From: Rhizobium sp. Pop5
GTDB lineage: Bacteria > Pseudomonadota > Alphaproteobacteria > Rhizobiales > Rhizobiaceae
Length of the DNA stretch: 64,000 bases
Direction: 5' to 3'
Assembly: GCF_024721175.1 (NCBI RefSeq)
Contig: NZ_CP099399.1
Coordinates: 682,001 to 746,000 of the forward strand
In this document: piece after piece, positions 24,470-33,463 of the stretch
Layout: each line of letters starts with the position of its first letter
How positions within the stretch are numbered: position 1 is the first letter of the stretch
Translations under genes and position numbers: made by a program
The notes under the pieces: model-generated
What the model saw: only the letters and a program-made list of their open reading frames with translations
Told to the model about the DNA's origin: nothing
Database searches by the model: none

Positions 24470-27382
24470 TCAGGCGCGTTTGGTCAGCGGAAACCGATCC
24501 CGAAGCAGGCGCAGGATCGATTCGGAAGGCATCGGCGGTCCGAAATGATAGCTCTGCCCGTAGTTGCAGCCCATCTTGGCGAGTTCGATCGCATCCTCGT
24601 TGGATTCGATTCCCTCCGCCACCACCTTCATCTCCAACTCGCGCGCCATCGATATTACGGATTTGAGGACGGTCGCCTTCTTGTCGCTGCTGCCGCGCAC
24701 TAGCGCCTTGTCGAGTTTGATGGTGTCGAAGGGGAAGCGCGTGAGATAGGCAAGCGACGAATAACCGGTGCCGAAATCGTCGAGCGCCAGCCCAATGCCG
24801 GCTTCTTTCAGTTTCTGCAGCACCAGGCGGGCCTGTTCCGGATTTTCCATCACCATGGATTCCGTCAGCTCGAGCTTGAGGCGCGAGGGCTCGCAATGCG
24901 TCTTGGCGAGGACCGAGCGCACGTCGTCGTAGAGTTCGTTGTTGAGCAACTGCACGCTGGACAGGTTGATCGAAACGAAGATCGGCAGTTCGCCTGTCTG
25001 GCTCTGCCAGCTCATCAGATCGTTGGTCGCCTGTTCCAGTGCGAACATGCCGAGCGGACCGATGATATCGGAAGCCTCCGCGATCGGAATGAATTCGGAC
25101 GGCGGGATATTCCCTCGCTTGGGATGCTCCCAGCGCATCAGTGCCTCGAAACCGGCGATCTCGACATCCTCCAGCCGCGCGATCGGCTGGTAGACCATCG
25201 ACAATTCCCTCCGCTCGATGGCGCGCCGCAGATCCGTTTCGAGCTGCAGGCGGTCGGTGCCGAAATCGCGGAAGGCCGGCTGGAACGGCTCGACGCGGTT
25301 GCCGCCGGCCCGTTTTGCCCGGTACATCGCAAGCTCGGCATCGCTGAGCAGGCCGCTGGCGCTCTCTTGCCGGTCCACCCAGGAGGCGAGCCCGATCGAG
25401 GCCGTCAGGATGATCTCACGATTGGAGAAATTGATCGGCACCATGATCGCCTTGCTGATCGCATCGGCGAAATCCGCGACCTTGGTCGGATTGTGCTCGG
25501 AAACGAGGATGAGGCCGAACTGGTCGCCGGCAAGGCGCGCCAGCGTGTCCTGCGGTTTCAGCAGCCGACGCAGGCGCCGCGTCAGCGCAATCAGGATGTT
25601 GTCGCCAGCCGCCACGCCGAGCGCATCGTTGACCAGCTTGTAGCGATCGATATCGATCACCATCACGGTCGGCCGCAGCGTTTCCCCGCCCGGCGCCAGC
25701 GCCAGCACCGCCTGCAGGCGGTCGAGGAAGACCTGCCGGTTCGGAAGACCCGTCAGGTTGTCATGCAACGCATCGTGTAACAACCGCTCGACGGAATTCT
25801 TCTGCTCGGTCACGTCGACGATCGTGCCGACGCAGCGGATGATCTCGCCGTTCGAGCCGAGCACCGGCCGGGCGCGGATCAGCAGCCAGTGGAAATGCCC
25901 GTCCTCGGCGCGGATGCGGAACTCATGGTTCAGCCGCCCGCGGCGATGCTCAAGCAGCACGTCGAGTGTGGCCCGGAACCGGTCGCGATCGTCGGGGTGC
26001 AGTCGCGGCAGCCAGTTGCGCGCCGCGCCATGCATAGTGCCAGGCGATAGGCCGAGCTTGATCGAGACGTCGGGAATGGTGACGACGCGGTCGCGCGCCA
26101 CGTCCCAGTCCCAGACCATGTCGCCGGAGCCGGTGAGCGCCAGCGACTGCCGTTCGAGATCGGAAAACAGTCCCTGCTGGAAGGCGCCGCCGGCAAAGGC
26201 GTGCTGCATGACGGTGAAGCCGATCAAAAGCACGATCAGCACGAGGCCGCCGCCAAGGGCCGGCTGGATGATGTCGTTGTCGAGCCGGCCGGTGACCGTC
26301 AGCCACGCGCCGAACAGCCAGACGAGCGTCAGCGCCCATGCGGGCACAAGCAGAATGGCGCGGTCATAGCGATTGAAGCCGAGATAGATGATGAGCAGCA
26401 GGCCGGTCGCCGCTGTCAGCGCGAAGGAAAGCCTGGCGATGCCGGCCGCGATCGACGGATCGTAGATCGCCACGCCGAAGAGCAGGGCAAGGCCGAGCAC
26501 CCAGGCGAGCGTGGCGTAGCCGAGATGCGCATGCCAGCGGTTGAGGTTCAGATAGGTGAAGAGGAAGATGACGAAACTCGACGCCAGCGCTACCTCCGCG
26601 CAGGCGCGCCAAATTCGCTGGTCCGCCGAGGCGACGCTGATGAGCTTGCCGAGAAATCCGAAGTCGACGCAGATATAGCCGAGCACCGCCCAGGCAAGCG
26701 CTGCAGTCGCCGGCAGCATCGAGGTGCCCTTGACGACGAAGAGGATGGTCAGGAACACCGCAAGCAGGCCGGCGATACCGAGCACGATGCCGCGATAGAG
26801 CGTGAAGGCGTTGATCGTGTCCTTGTAGGCGTCGGGTTCCCAGAGATAGATCTGCGGCAGCTCCGGCGTCGACAGTTCGGCAACAAAGGTGATGACCGCG
26901 CCGGGGTTCAGCGTGATGCGGAAGACGTCGGCTTCGTCACTCGGCTGCCGATCCAGCGCGAAGCCTTCGCTCGGTGTGATCGCGATGATGCGCTGCGAGC
27001 CGAGATCCGGCCAGAAAAGCTTGGAATTGACGAGGCGGAAATGCGGCGCGACGATCACGCGCTCGAGCTGTTCTTCCGAAACGTTGGCGAGCGCAAAGAC
27101 TGCCCAATCGCCCTGATGGTTCTCCGAGCTTGCCCGAACCTCGATGCGGCGGCGGATGCCGTCGGCGCCAGCGGCTGTCGAAACCTGGAAGGCCTCGCCC
27201 TGGTTGGCATAGATTTCGGTTGTCGCGGTCAGATCGAGTGCGGTGTCGTCACGGGAAATCTTCACCGGTTCGGCCGCTTGGGCAACGCTCGCCATAAAGG
27301 TGAAAGCTGCCAGGAAAAAGGCTGCGATCACCGCGATCACTCGTCCGGACGGTGACTTGGGCAGCATGCGGTCTCTGGTCAT
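24470..27382 (-). CDS. Membrane GGDEF-EAL signalling protein with PAS domain
   Basis: A 970-residue cyclic-di-GMP signalling protein. Order: signal peptide (1-37), periplasmic domain (about 38-190), seven or so transmembrane helices (about 195-395, 7TM-DISM-like), PAS/PAC (420-530), GGDEF (545-690) and EAL (705-955). The GGDEF active-site loop is degenerate (AGDQF at 618-622), so cyclase activity is doubtful, while the EAL motif (EALMRW, 746-751) and later DDFGTGYSSL are intact, so phosphodiesterase activity is likely. The start overlaps the stop of the GNAT gene by four bases. The periplasmic ligand is unknown. Confidence 0.92.
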   Translation of the reverse strand: MTRDRMLPKSPSGRVIAVIAAFFLAAFTFMASVAQAAEPVKISRDDTALDLTATTEIYANQGEAFQVSTAAGADGIRRRIEVRASSENHQGDWAVFALANVSEEQLERVIVAPHFRLVNSKLFWPDLGSQRIIAITPSEGFALDRQPSDEADVFRITLNPGAVITFVAELSTPELPQIYLWEPDAYKDTINAFTLYRGIVLGIAGLLAVFLTILFVVKGTSMLPATAALAWAVLGYICVDFGFLGKLISVASADQRIWRACAEVALASSFVIFLFTYLNLNRWHAHLGYATLAWVLGLALLFGVAIYDPSIAAGIARLSFALTAATGLLLIIYLGFNRYDRAILLVPAWALTLVWLFGAWLTVTGRLDNDIIQPALGGGLVLIVLLIGFTVMQHAFAGGAFQQGLFSDLERQSLALTGSGDMVWDWDVARDRVVTIPDVSIKLGLSPGTMHGAARNWLPRLHPDDRDRFRATLDVLLEHRRGRLNHEFRIRAEDGHFHWLLIRARPVLGSNGEIIRCVGTIVDVTEQKNSVERLLHDALHDNLTGLPNRQVFLDRLQAVLALAPGGETLRPTVMVIDIDRYKLVNDALGVAAGDNILIALTRRLRRLLKPQDTLARLAGDQFGLILVSEHNPTKVADFADAISKAIMVPINFSNREIILTASIGLASWVDRQESASGLLSDAELAMYRAKRAGGNRVEPFQPAFRDFGTDRLQLETDLRRAIERRELSMVYQPIARLEDVEIAGFEALMRWEHPKRGNIPPSEFIPIAEASDIIGPLGMFALEQATNDLMSWQSQTGELPIFVSINLSSVQLLNNELYDDVRSVLAKTHCEPSRLKLELTESMVMENPEQARLVLQKLKEAGIGLALDDFGTGYSSLAYLTRFPFDTIKLDKALVRGSSDKKATVLKSVISMARELEMKVVAEGIESNEDAIELAKMGCNYGQSYHFGPPMPSESILRLLRDRFPLTKRA

Positions 27383-27993
27383 CGGCTGTCGGTTTTCCTG
27401 CCTTTATCCGTATCGGTGACAAGACGTGAAAACATCACATGATCGTGCCACTGACCGTTGATCTTCAAATATCCGCGCAAATAGCCTTCCCGCTGAAACC
27501 CGGCCTTTTCAAGCAGGCGGATGCTGCGCGCGTTATCTGGAATACAGGCTGCTTCGATACGGTGCAACTCAAGCCCGGAGAAGATGTAAGGAATAACCAT
27601 TTGCAGGGCGGCGAACATATGCCCCTGGCCGGCATGGCGTTCGCCCATCCAGTAGCCGATCATGCAGCTTTGCGCCGCGCCACGCCTGATGTAGCCGATG
27701 GTGACGCCGCCGACGAGCGTCATATTGTCCTTGAGGAAGATGAACAGCGGAATCGCCTGGCCCGATGCATATTCCTGCTTTCCACGGATGACGCGGGCGC
27801 GATAGGCACCTTCCGTCAACTCGTCTCGCCGCCAGGTCGGCTCCCAGGGTTCGAGGAATTTGCGGCTTTCGGCGCGCAGCCGGTGCCACTGATTGAAATC
27901 CTGGTAGCGCGGCAGGCGCAGCAGATACCGGTCATTCTCCAGCTCCACCGCTTCCGGCTGCCGCGACAGGAAGCGAAAAACCGATTTTGGCAT
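27379..27993 (-). CDS. RimJ/RimL-type GNAT acetyltransferase
   Basis: A 204-residue GNAT protein of the RimJ/RimL group. It shows W-E-P-T-W-R-R-D-E-L near residue 45, GYWMGERHAGQGHMFAAL (acetyl-CoA loop variant), and the C-terminal LHRIEAACIPDNARSIRLLEKAGFQREG that is diagnostic of the group. The likely substrate is a protein N-terminal amine, possibly a ribosomal protein, but this is not proved. It is translationally coupled (ATGA) to the downstream GGDEF-EAL gene. Confidence 0.9.
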   Translation of the reverse strand: MPKSVFRFLSRQPEAVELENDRYLLRLPRYQDFNQWHRLRAESRKFLEPWEPTWRRDELTEGAYRARVIRGKQEYASGQAIPLFIFLKDNMTLVGGVTIGYIRRGAAQSCMIGYWMGERHAGQGHMFAALQMVIPYIFSGLELHRIEAACIPDNARSIRLLEKAGFQREGYLRGYLKINGQWHDHVMFSRLVTDTDKGRKTDSR

Positions 27994-28022
27994 CGATCAC
28001 TCCCGGCAGGACGGACGGCGGC

Positions 28023-29321
28023 TCAGAGGCTTGCCTGCATCGTCTTCGGTGCCGGGACCGAAAGCGAGGCCTTGATGTCTTCCATCGGCGCGAGCTGCTC
28101 CAGCGGCCCGATCGCCGAAAGCGTCGGCACCGTGTCGTAGAACAGCCGGCCGGCAAGGTCGGTCAGCCGTTCGATGGTAATGCCTTCCAGCCGTTCCATC
28201 ATTTCAGGATTGGAGATCGGCCGGCCGTAGAGCATCATCTGCCGGGCGATCTGCCCAGCCCGGGCGGCGGGACTCTCCTGGCCCATCAGCAGCTGGGCGC
28301 GGATCTGGGCGCGGGCGCGCTCGATTTCCTTCTGATGGATCTGATCGGCGGATTTGTGCAGCTCGTCGATGATGACAGGCACCAGCTCCGGCAGGTTCTC
28401 GCCGCCGGTCGCGGCATGAATGCCGAAGATGCCGGTGTCGGAAAAACCCCAATGGAAGGCATAGACGGAATAACAGAGGCCGCGGAACTCGCGCACTTCC
28501 TGGAAGAGCCGGGAGGACATGCCGCCGCCGAGGATATTGGCGAGAATCTGCGAGCAGTAGAAATCGCGGGCATGGTAAGGCTTCCCCTCGAAACCGAGCA
28601 GGATCTGCGCATCCATCAGGTCGCGCGGTTCGCGCACACTTCCGCCGATGTAACGCGCCGCTTCCATGACCGGCGGGGCAGAAGGCTGGGTTGGCAGGCT
28701 CGCGAAGCGATCCTCGACCATGCGCACGAATCCCTCGTGCTCGACGGCGCCGGTCGCGACCACGAACATGCGGTCGGTCGTGTAGTTGCGGCCGAGATAG
28801 GTGCGGATCTGCTGCGGCGTGAAGGAGACGACGGTTTCCGGCGTGCCGAGGATCGGCCGTCCGAGCGTCTGGTCGCGATAGGCAGCCTCCGAGAACCGGT
28901 CGAACACCACGTCGTCGGGCGTATCGTTGGCGGCGTTGATCTCCTGCAGGATCACCTGCTTCTCGCGCTCCAGCTCCTCCTCCTCGAAGGCGGATTCCGT
29001 CAGGATGTCGGCGAGAATGTCGACAGCAAGGGGAACGTGGTCCTTGAGCACGCGGGCGTAATAGGACGTCGTCTCGGTCGAGGTCGCGGCATTGACTTCG
29101 CCGCCGACATCCTCGATCTCCTCGGCGATCTGGCGGGCCGAGCGGCGCGCCGTACCCTTGAAGGCCATGTGTTCGAGCAGGTGCGCGATGCCGTGCTCGT
29201 CTTCCGTTTCGTTACGCGATCCTGATTTGATCCAGACTCCGAGCGCGACGCTTTCAAGGTGCGGCATGGTCTCGGTGACTACTGTCAGCCCGGATTTGAG
29301 CCGGGTGCACTCAACTGTCAT
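28023..29321 (-). CDS. M16 family zinc peptidase (processing peptidase-like)
   Basis: A 432-residue M16B peptidase like the mitochondrial processing peptidase beta subunit. The inverted zinc motif HxxEH is HLLEH at 47-51, and the distal glutamate lies in the EREKQVILQEI segment. The C-terminal half has the glycine-rich GGGMSSRLFQEVRE loop. It probably acts on short peptides. It follows thrC by three bases on the same strand, a common pairing in rhizobia. Confidence 0.94.
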   Translation of the reverse strand: MTVECTRLKSGLTVVTETMPHLESVALGVWIKSGSRNETEDEHGIAHLLEHMAFKGTARRSARQIAEEIEDVGGEVNAATSTETTSYYARVLKDHVPLAVDILADILTESAFEEEELEREKQVILQEINAANDTPDDVVFDRFSEAAYRDQTLGRPILGTPETVVSFTPQQIRTYLGRNYTTDRMFVVATGAVEHEGFVRMVEDRFASLPTQPSAPPVMEAARYIGGSVREPRDLMDAQILLGFEGKPYHARDFYCSQILANILGGGMSSRLFQEVREFRGLCYSVYAFHWGFSDTGIFGIHAATGGENLPELVPVIIDELHKSADQIHQKEIERARAQIRAQLLMGQESPAARAGQIARQMMLYGRPISNPEMMERLEGITIERLTDLAGRLFYDTVPTLSAIGPLEQLAPMEDIKASLSVPAPKTMQASL

Positions 29322-29324
29322 TGG

Positions 29325-30749
29325 CTATCTTTCTGCGCCTGCCGTCGTTTCGCCGCGGGCGTGCTTGCCGATAAAGGTTTCTACGGCCTTGAGCTCCGGT
29401 TTGATGATCTGGAAGCGCTCCTCCCTGTGCATGAGATCAGCAAGCCACGTCGGAAGCGCCGGGTCAATACCGGAGGCGGATTTTACGGCGGCGGGGAATT
29501 TCGCCGGATGTGCGGTCGAAAGCGTCACCATCGGCGTATTCGGCTTCTCCTTCTTGGCTGCGACGAAGACGCCGATCGCAGAATGCGGATCGAGGAGATA
29601 GCCGGTCTCGGCATGGGTCTTTCGGATCGTTTCGGAGACCTGCTTTTCGCTGGCGCGCCCGGCACGGAAGTCGCGGCGGATCGTCTTCAGCGCTTCAGGA
29701 GCGATCTCGAAACCGCCCGATTGCTTGAGGCTGTCCATCGCCGCGCGCACCTTGGAGGCGTCACGGTCATAGGCTTCGAAAAGCAGGCGTTCGAAGTTCG
29801 ACGAGATCTGGATGTCCATCGAAGGCGAACTCGTCGCCTTGACTGCCTTCATGTCGTAGCGGCCGGTCTTCAGCGTCCGCGTCAGGATGTCGTTCTCGTT
29901 GGTGGCGATGACAAGCCGGTCGATCGGCAGGCCCATGCGCTTGGCGCAGTAGCCGGCGAAGATGTCGCCGAAATTGCCGGTGGGCACCGTGAACGAGACC
30001 TTCCGGTCCGGTCCGCCGAGCGCGATCGACGCCGTGAAATAGTAGACGATCTGGGCCATGATGCGCGCCCAGTTGATCGAGTTGACGCCGGATAGACGAA
30101 CCTTGTCGCGAAAGGCCACGTCATTGAACATCGCCTTCACCAAGTTCTGGCAATCGTCGAAATTGCCCTCGACGGCAAGCGCATGCACATTCGACGCGGT
30201 CGAGGTCGTCATCTGCCGCTGCTGCACCGGCGAAACCTTGCCGTGCGGGAAGAGGATGAAGATGTCGGTGCGCTCGCGGCCGGCGAATGCGTCGATGGCT
30301 GCGCCCCCGGTGTCGCCCGAGGTTGCTCCGACGATCGTCGCCCGCTCGCCGCGCTTTTCCAGAGCATAATCCATCAGCCGTGCGAGCAGCTGCATCGCCA
30401 CGTCCTTGAAGGCGAGCGTCGTGCCGTGGAAGAGCTCCATGACGAAGCTGTTCGGCCCGGTCTGGACGAGCGGCGCGATCGCCGGATGGCGGAAAGTGCC
30501 ATAGGCTTCGTCGATCATCGCCCGGAAGGTGTCGTCGGGGATTTCGCCGTTTGTAAAGGGCGACAGGATGGTGAAGGCGATCTCCTGATAGGTCTTGCCC
30601 CGCAGGCTGCGGATTTCCTTCTTGGAAAAACTCGGCCATTTTCTCGGAACGTAGAGCCCGCCGTCGCGCGCAAGCCCCGTCAGCAGGGCGTCGCAAAAGC
30701 CGAGGGAAGGGGCCTCGCCGCGGGTCGAGATATAGTCCACGTTCGTCAT
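29325..30749 (-). CDS. thrC: Threonine synthase
   Basis: A 474-residue PLP enzyme of fold type II. The N terminus YISTRGEAPSLGFCDALLTGLARDGGLYVP is the typical threonine synthase opening, and the PLP lysine is K115 in HGTTLAFKDVAMQ. The GATSGDTGGAA phosphate-binding loop follows. It converts O-phosphohomoserine, made by ThrB, to threonine. It is the first gene of a thrC-M16 peptidase pair. Confidence 0.96.
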   Translation of the reverse strand: MTNVDYISTRGEAPSLGFCDALLTGLARDGGLYVPRKWPSFSKKEIRSLRGKTYQEIAFTILSPFTNGEIPDDTFRAMIDEAYGTFRHPAIAPLVQTGPNSFVMELFHGTTLAFKDVAMQLLARLMDYALEKRGERATIVGATSGDTGGAAIDAFAGRERTDIFILFPHGKVSPVQQRQMTTSTASNVHALAVEGNFDDCQNLVKAMFNDVAFRDKVRLSGVNSINWARIMAQIVYYFTASIALGGPDRKVSFTVPTGNFGDIFAGYCAKRMGLPIDRLVIATNENDILTRTLKTGRYDMKAVKATSSPSMDIQISSNFERLLFEAYDRDASKVRAAMDSLKQSGGFEIAPEALKTIRRDFRAGRASEKQVSETIRKTHAETGYLLDPHSAIGVFVAAKKEKPNTPMVTLSTAHPAKFPAAVKSASGIDPALPTWLADLMHREERFQIIKPELKAVETFIGKHARGETTAGAER

Positions 30750-31012
30750 CCTTGATCTATCGCTGGAGGAAATTCGGGGCGGCGTGAGCGCAGCCGCGGT
30801 CCGCCGGAAATCGGGAAGGTGCCGTCTTGGAGGCGAGCATCGCAGGTATCCTGTTGAAGTTGCCTGCGTCCGGCTTCGAAAAGTGCATCAAAACGGTGCT
30901 TACCCAATCGATTTTTCTTTGCGCCGCTGATATAGACCATCGCAAACCGTCATGAAAGGCCCTGCGAAAAAGACATGGGGCCTCCAAGAAACGCTTGTAC
31001 AAGGGATGGAAT

Positions 31013-31657
31013 ATGGTGCTCGGCAAGGTCTCGCGTCTCATCGTCTCCGCATCTTTTCTTGCCCTGCTCTCTAGTTGCAATTCGCTCGGTATCGGCGGCG
31101 ACAGCAAGTCGGCGGCGCCGACGCAGCCGAACGGCACGGCCCAGATCATGCCGCTCGCACCCGCCAACCCGTCCTCGAACAATCCTTCGATCGGCACGGC
31201 CAAGACCGCGCAGGGCACCGTCGCCCCGGTCGTCCAGGGCGCTTGCCCGCAAATCTTCATGCGCGACCAGGATGCGATCTTCCGCACCTACGCCAAGGGC
31301 AAGAAGGACGATCCCCAGCAGATCGTCTTCCAGGCCTCCTTCGGCGATTACACCCGTCAGTGCACGCTGAATGACACGAACCTGACGATGACCGTCGTTG
31401 CCCAACTGCGCCTCGTCGCCGGCCCGGCCGGGGCGCCAGGTTCTGTGACCCTGCCGATCCGCATCTCCGTCGTCGACGGCGACACCGTGCTTTATTCCGA
31501 GGTCACCAAGTTCCCGACCGAGATCCCGCCGGGTGCGCCGGGCACGCAGGTCATCTTCCGCAAGGACGGCATCAAGATGCCCGTCGGCTCCGGCTCATTG
31601 GTGCGTGTCAATATCGGCTTCGACACTCAGCCGGCAAAATCCAAGAAAAGCAGCTAG
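31013..31657 (+). CDS. Hypothetical lipoprotein
   Basis: A 214-residue putative lipoprotein. The lipobox is LLSS-C22, so the mature protein would begin with a lipidated cysteine, followed by a Ser/Pro/Asn-rich linker and a beta-rich domain with three cysteines (GACPQIF and RQCTLND among them). I do not assign a function. The ATG at 31013 has AAGGGA upstream; an in-frame TTG at 30995 is less likely. It is divergent from thrC across 263 bases in which I see no other gene. Confidence 0.75.
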   Translation: MVLGKVSRLIVSASFLALLSSCNSLGIGGDSKSAAPTQPNGTAQIMPLAPANPSSNNPSIGTAKTAQGTVAPVVQGACPQIFMRDQDAIFRTYAKGKKDDPQQIVFQASFGDYTRQCTLNDTNLTMTVVAQLRLVAGPAGAPGSVTLPIRISVVDGDTVLYSEVTKFPTEIPPGAPGTQVIFRKDGIKMPVGSGSLVRVNIGFDTQPAKSKKSS

Positions 31658-31778
31658 AGCAACGCGGCTTCGGATAGTCGAAACATTCGATCGCACCGGG
31701 CAGATTCTTGACCGGGCAATTGGATGACGTGATCCCGTCCACGATCTTCCAGGACAGTTGCCGTAGGAGAATGTGACG

Positions 31779-32555
31779 ATGAAGCTCCAGTTGATCCGAA
31801 ATGCGACCTTGAAACTCGACTATGCCGGTCGCACGGTGCTGATCGATCCTTATTTCGCTTCGAAGCACAGCCAGCCTTCTTTTGCCGGTCGCTCGCAGAA
31901 CCCGTTGGTCGAGCTTCCTCTCGCCATCGATAAGATCCTCGCCGGCGTCGAACTGGTGATCGTATCGCACCTGCACGAGGACCATTTCGACGAGGTAGCG
32001 ATGGAGTTCGTGCCGAAGCACGTGCCGATTATCTGTCAGCCTGGCGACGAAGCGGAAATTCGCAAAACGGGGTTCACAGCGGTCTCGCCGTTGACGGATA
32101 TAATGACTTGGGAAGGTCTTACGTTTACACGCCGCGAGGGCAGCCACGGACTTGGCCCGGTTCTTGAGGAGATGGGCTCGGTCATGGGTTTCAGCCTCGA
32201 GGCAATGGGCGAACCTTCGATCTACTGGGCCGGCGACACCGTGCTCTATCCGCCCGTCGCCGATGTCATCCGCGCGACGAGTCCTGATATCATCATTACC
32301 CATTCCTGCGCTGCGTTGTGGAACGGCGACCTCAACGTCATGGATGCCGAGGACACGATTGCGGTTTGCGAAATCGCTCCGTCCAGCCTCGTGATTGCCA
32401 CACACATGGAGGCGCTCGATCATGCAACGATTGGCCGTGAGGAGTTGCGTCGCGCGGCGAAGGCGCGCGGCATTCCCGCTTCCAGGTTGCTGATACCCGC
32501 CGACGGGGAAGTGCTGGTGATGAGTGAGGCTGCGTTCCGCGGACCAAGCGTGTAA
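31779..32555 (+). CDS. MBL-fold metal-dependent hydrolase
   Basis: A 258-residue metallo-beta-lactamase-fold protein of the UlaG/UPF0173-like group. The metal-binding motif is H64-x-H66-x-D68-H69 (SHLHEDHFD). Further ligands lie in GSHGLG, the AGDT segment and ATHMEALDH. The substrate is unknown; relatives act on lactones or phosphodiesters. The ATG at 31779 is preferred over the GTG two codons earlier because AGGAGA is well spaced. Confidence 0.85.
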   Translation: MKLQLIRNATLKLDYAGRTVLIDPYFASKHSQPSFAGRSQNPLVELPLAIDKILAGVELVIVSHLHEDHFDEVAMEFVPKHVPIICQPGDEAEIRKTGFTAVSPLTDIMTWEGLTFTRREGSHGLGPVLEEMGSVMGFSLEAMGEPSIYWAGDTVLYPPVADVIRATSPDIIITHSCAALWNGDLNVMDAEDTIAVCEIAPSSLVIATHMEALDHATIGREELRRAAKARGIPASRLLIPADGEVLVMSEAAFRGPSV

Positions 32556-32627
32556 ACTACGGGGTTAAGGCCTCGATGGCCTAATGTTCGTAATTTGCGG
32601 CAGTGACGACGGCAGGCTCAGCGCTCG

Positions 32628-33317
32628 TCAGAGAACGCCTTCCCATTCCGCAAGCGCGGCAACGACACGCGGAAGGTCGTTCATACGGGAGATCACTGTT
32701 TCGGCGCCCGCATCCGTCAGTTTGTCGGCATGGGCGGGGTAGCTGTGCGACGCGCCGGTGAAGCCGATCACGCGCATGCCGGCGGCGCGCGCCGCATGTA
32801 CGCCATGTACGGAATCCTCGACCACAACAGTCTTGCCGGGCGCCACACCCATCTGGCTTGCGCCATGCAGGAAGATGTCGGGTTTCGGCTTGGCGCGGTC
32901 GGCGCCGAGATCCTTGGCGGAGAAGATGTTGGGCGCAAACAGCGGCTTCAGGGCCACCTTGCTCAGCATCATGTCCAGCCGCTTCGTGCTCGAATTCGAG
33001 CAGATGCAGCGCTTCATCGGCAATCGGGAGACTGCGAATTCGACACCTGGTATGGCTTTGACGTCGCTTGCCAGCCTGGCGTCGAGCAGCGTTTCCGACT
33101 TCTCCAGCAGCGAGGCCGAAAGCGGGATGCTGGCCTCGCGCTCGATCTGGAGCAGGATGTTCTGCCATGTCATGCCGGCAAAACGCTCGCCCATTTCTTC
33201 GACGCCAATCGGATATCCGGCTTCCGTCAGAAGCGTCGACTCGACTTCCGCGGCGATGATTTCGGAATCGACGAGAACGCCGTCGCAGTCGAAGATGATG
33301 AGGTCGAAGCCGTTCAT
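32628..33317 (-). CDS. HAD superfamily phosphatase (beta-phosphoglucomutase-like)
   Basis: A 229-residue HAD subfamily IA enzyme. Motif I is FDCDGVLVDSE near the N terminus, the nucleophile being the first Asp. Motif II is the CSNSST segment, motif III the lysine in RAKPKPDIFLHG, and motif IV VVEDSVHGVHAARAAGM. It probably removes phosphate from a small sugar phosphate. The start at 33317 puts motif I at the expected distance from the N terminus. Confidence 0.92.
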   Translation of the reverse strand: MNGFDLIIFDCDGVLVDSEIIAAEVESTLLTEAGYPIGVEEMGERFAGMTWQNILLQIEREASIPLSASLLEKSETLLDARLASDVKAIPGVEFAVSRLPMKRCICSNSSTKRLDMMLSKVALKPLFAPNIFSAKDLGADRAKPKPDIFLHGASQMGVAPGKTVVVEDSVHGVHAARAAGMRVIGFTGASHSYPAHADKLTDAGAETVISRMNDLPRVVAALAEWEGVL

Positions 33318-33463
33318 ATGTTCAAGCCTTGCTGGGAGTCTGGGCCTTGTCCGGGAGTGCTGCGGCTTTACACGATGGCCGCCCAAAGCTCAACCTGATC
33401 TCAAGCATGGCTGCGATGCGGCATGCGCCGGGCTTGCATCGCACGGCGAGTTGATAGAAGCGC

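Noticed and set aside
27987..29225. A 412-residue plus-strand frame opposite the M16 peptidase
   Set aside because: Antisense to a gene with an intact HxxEH motif; no recognisable protein features.
30757..31287. A 176-residue minus-strand frame overlapping the lipoprotein gene start
   Set aside because: It overlaps a well-supported lipoprotein and lacks a start signal or domain.
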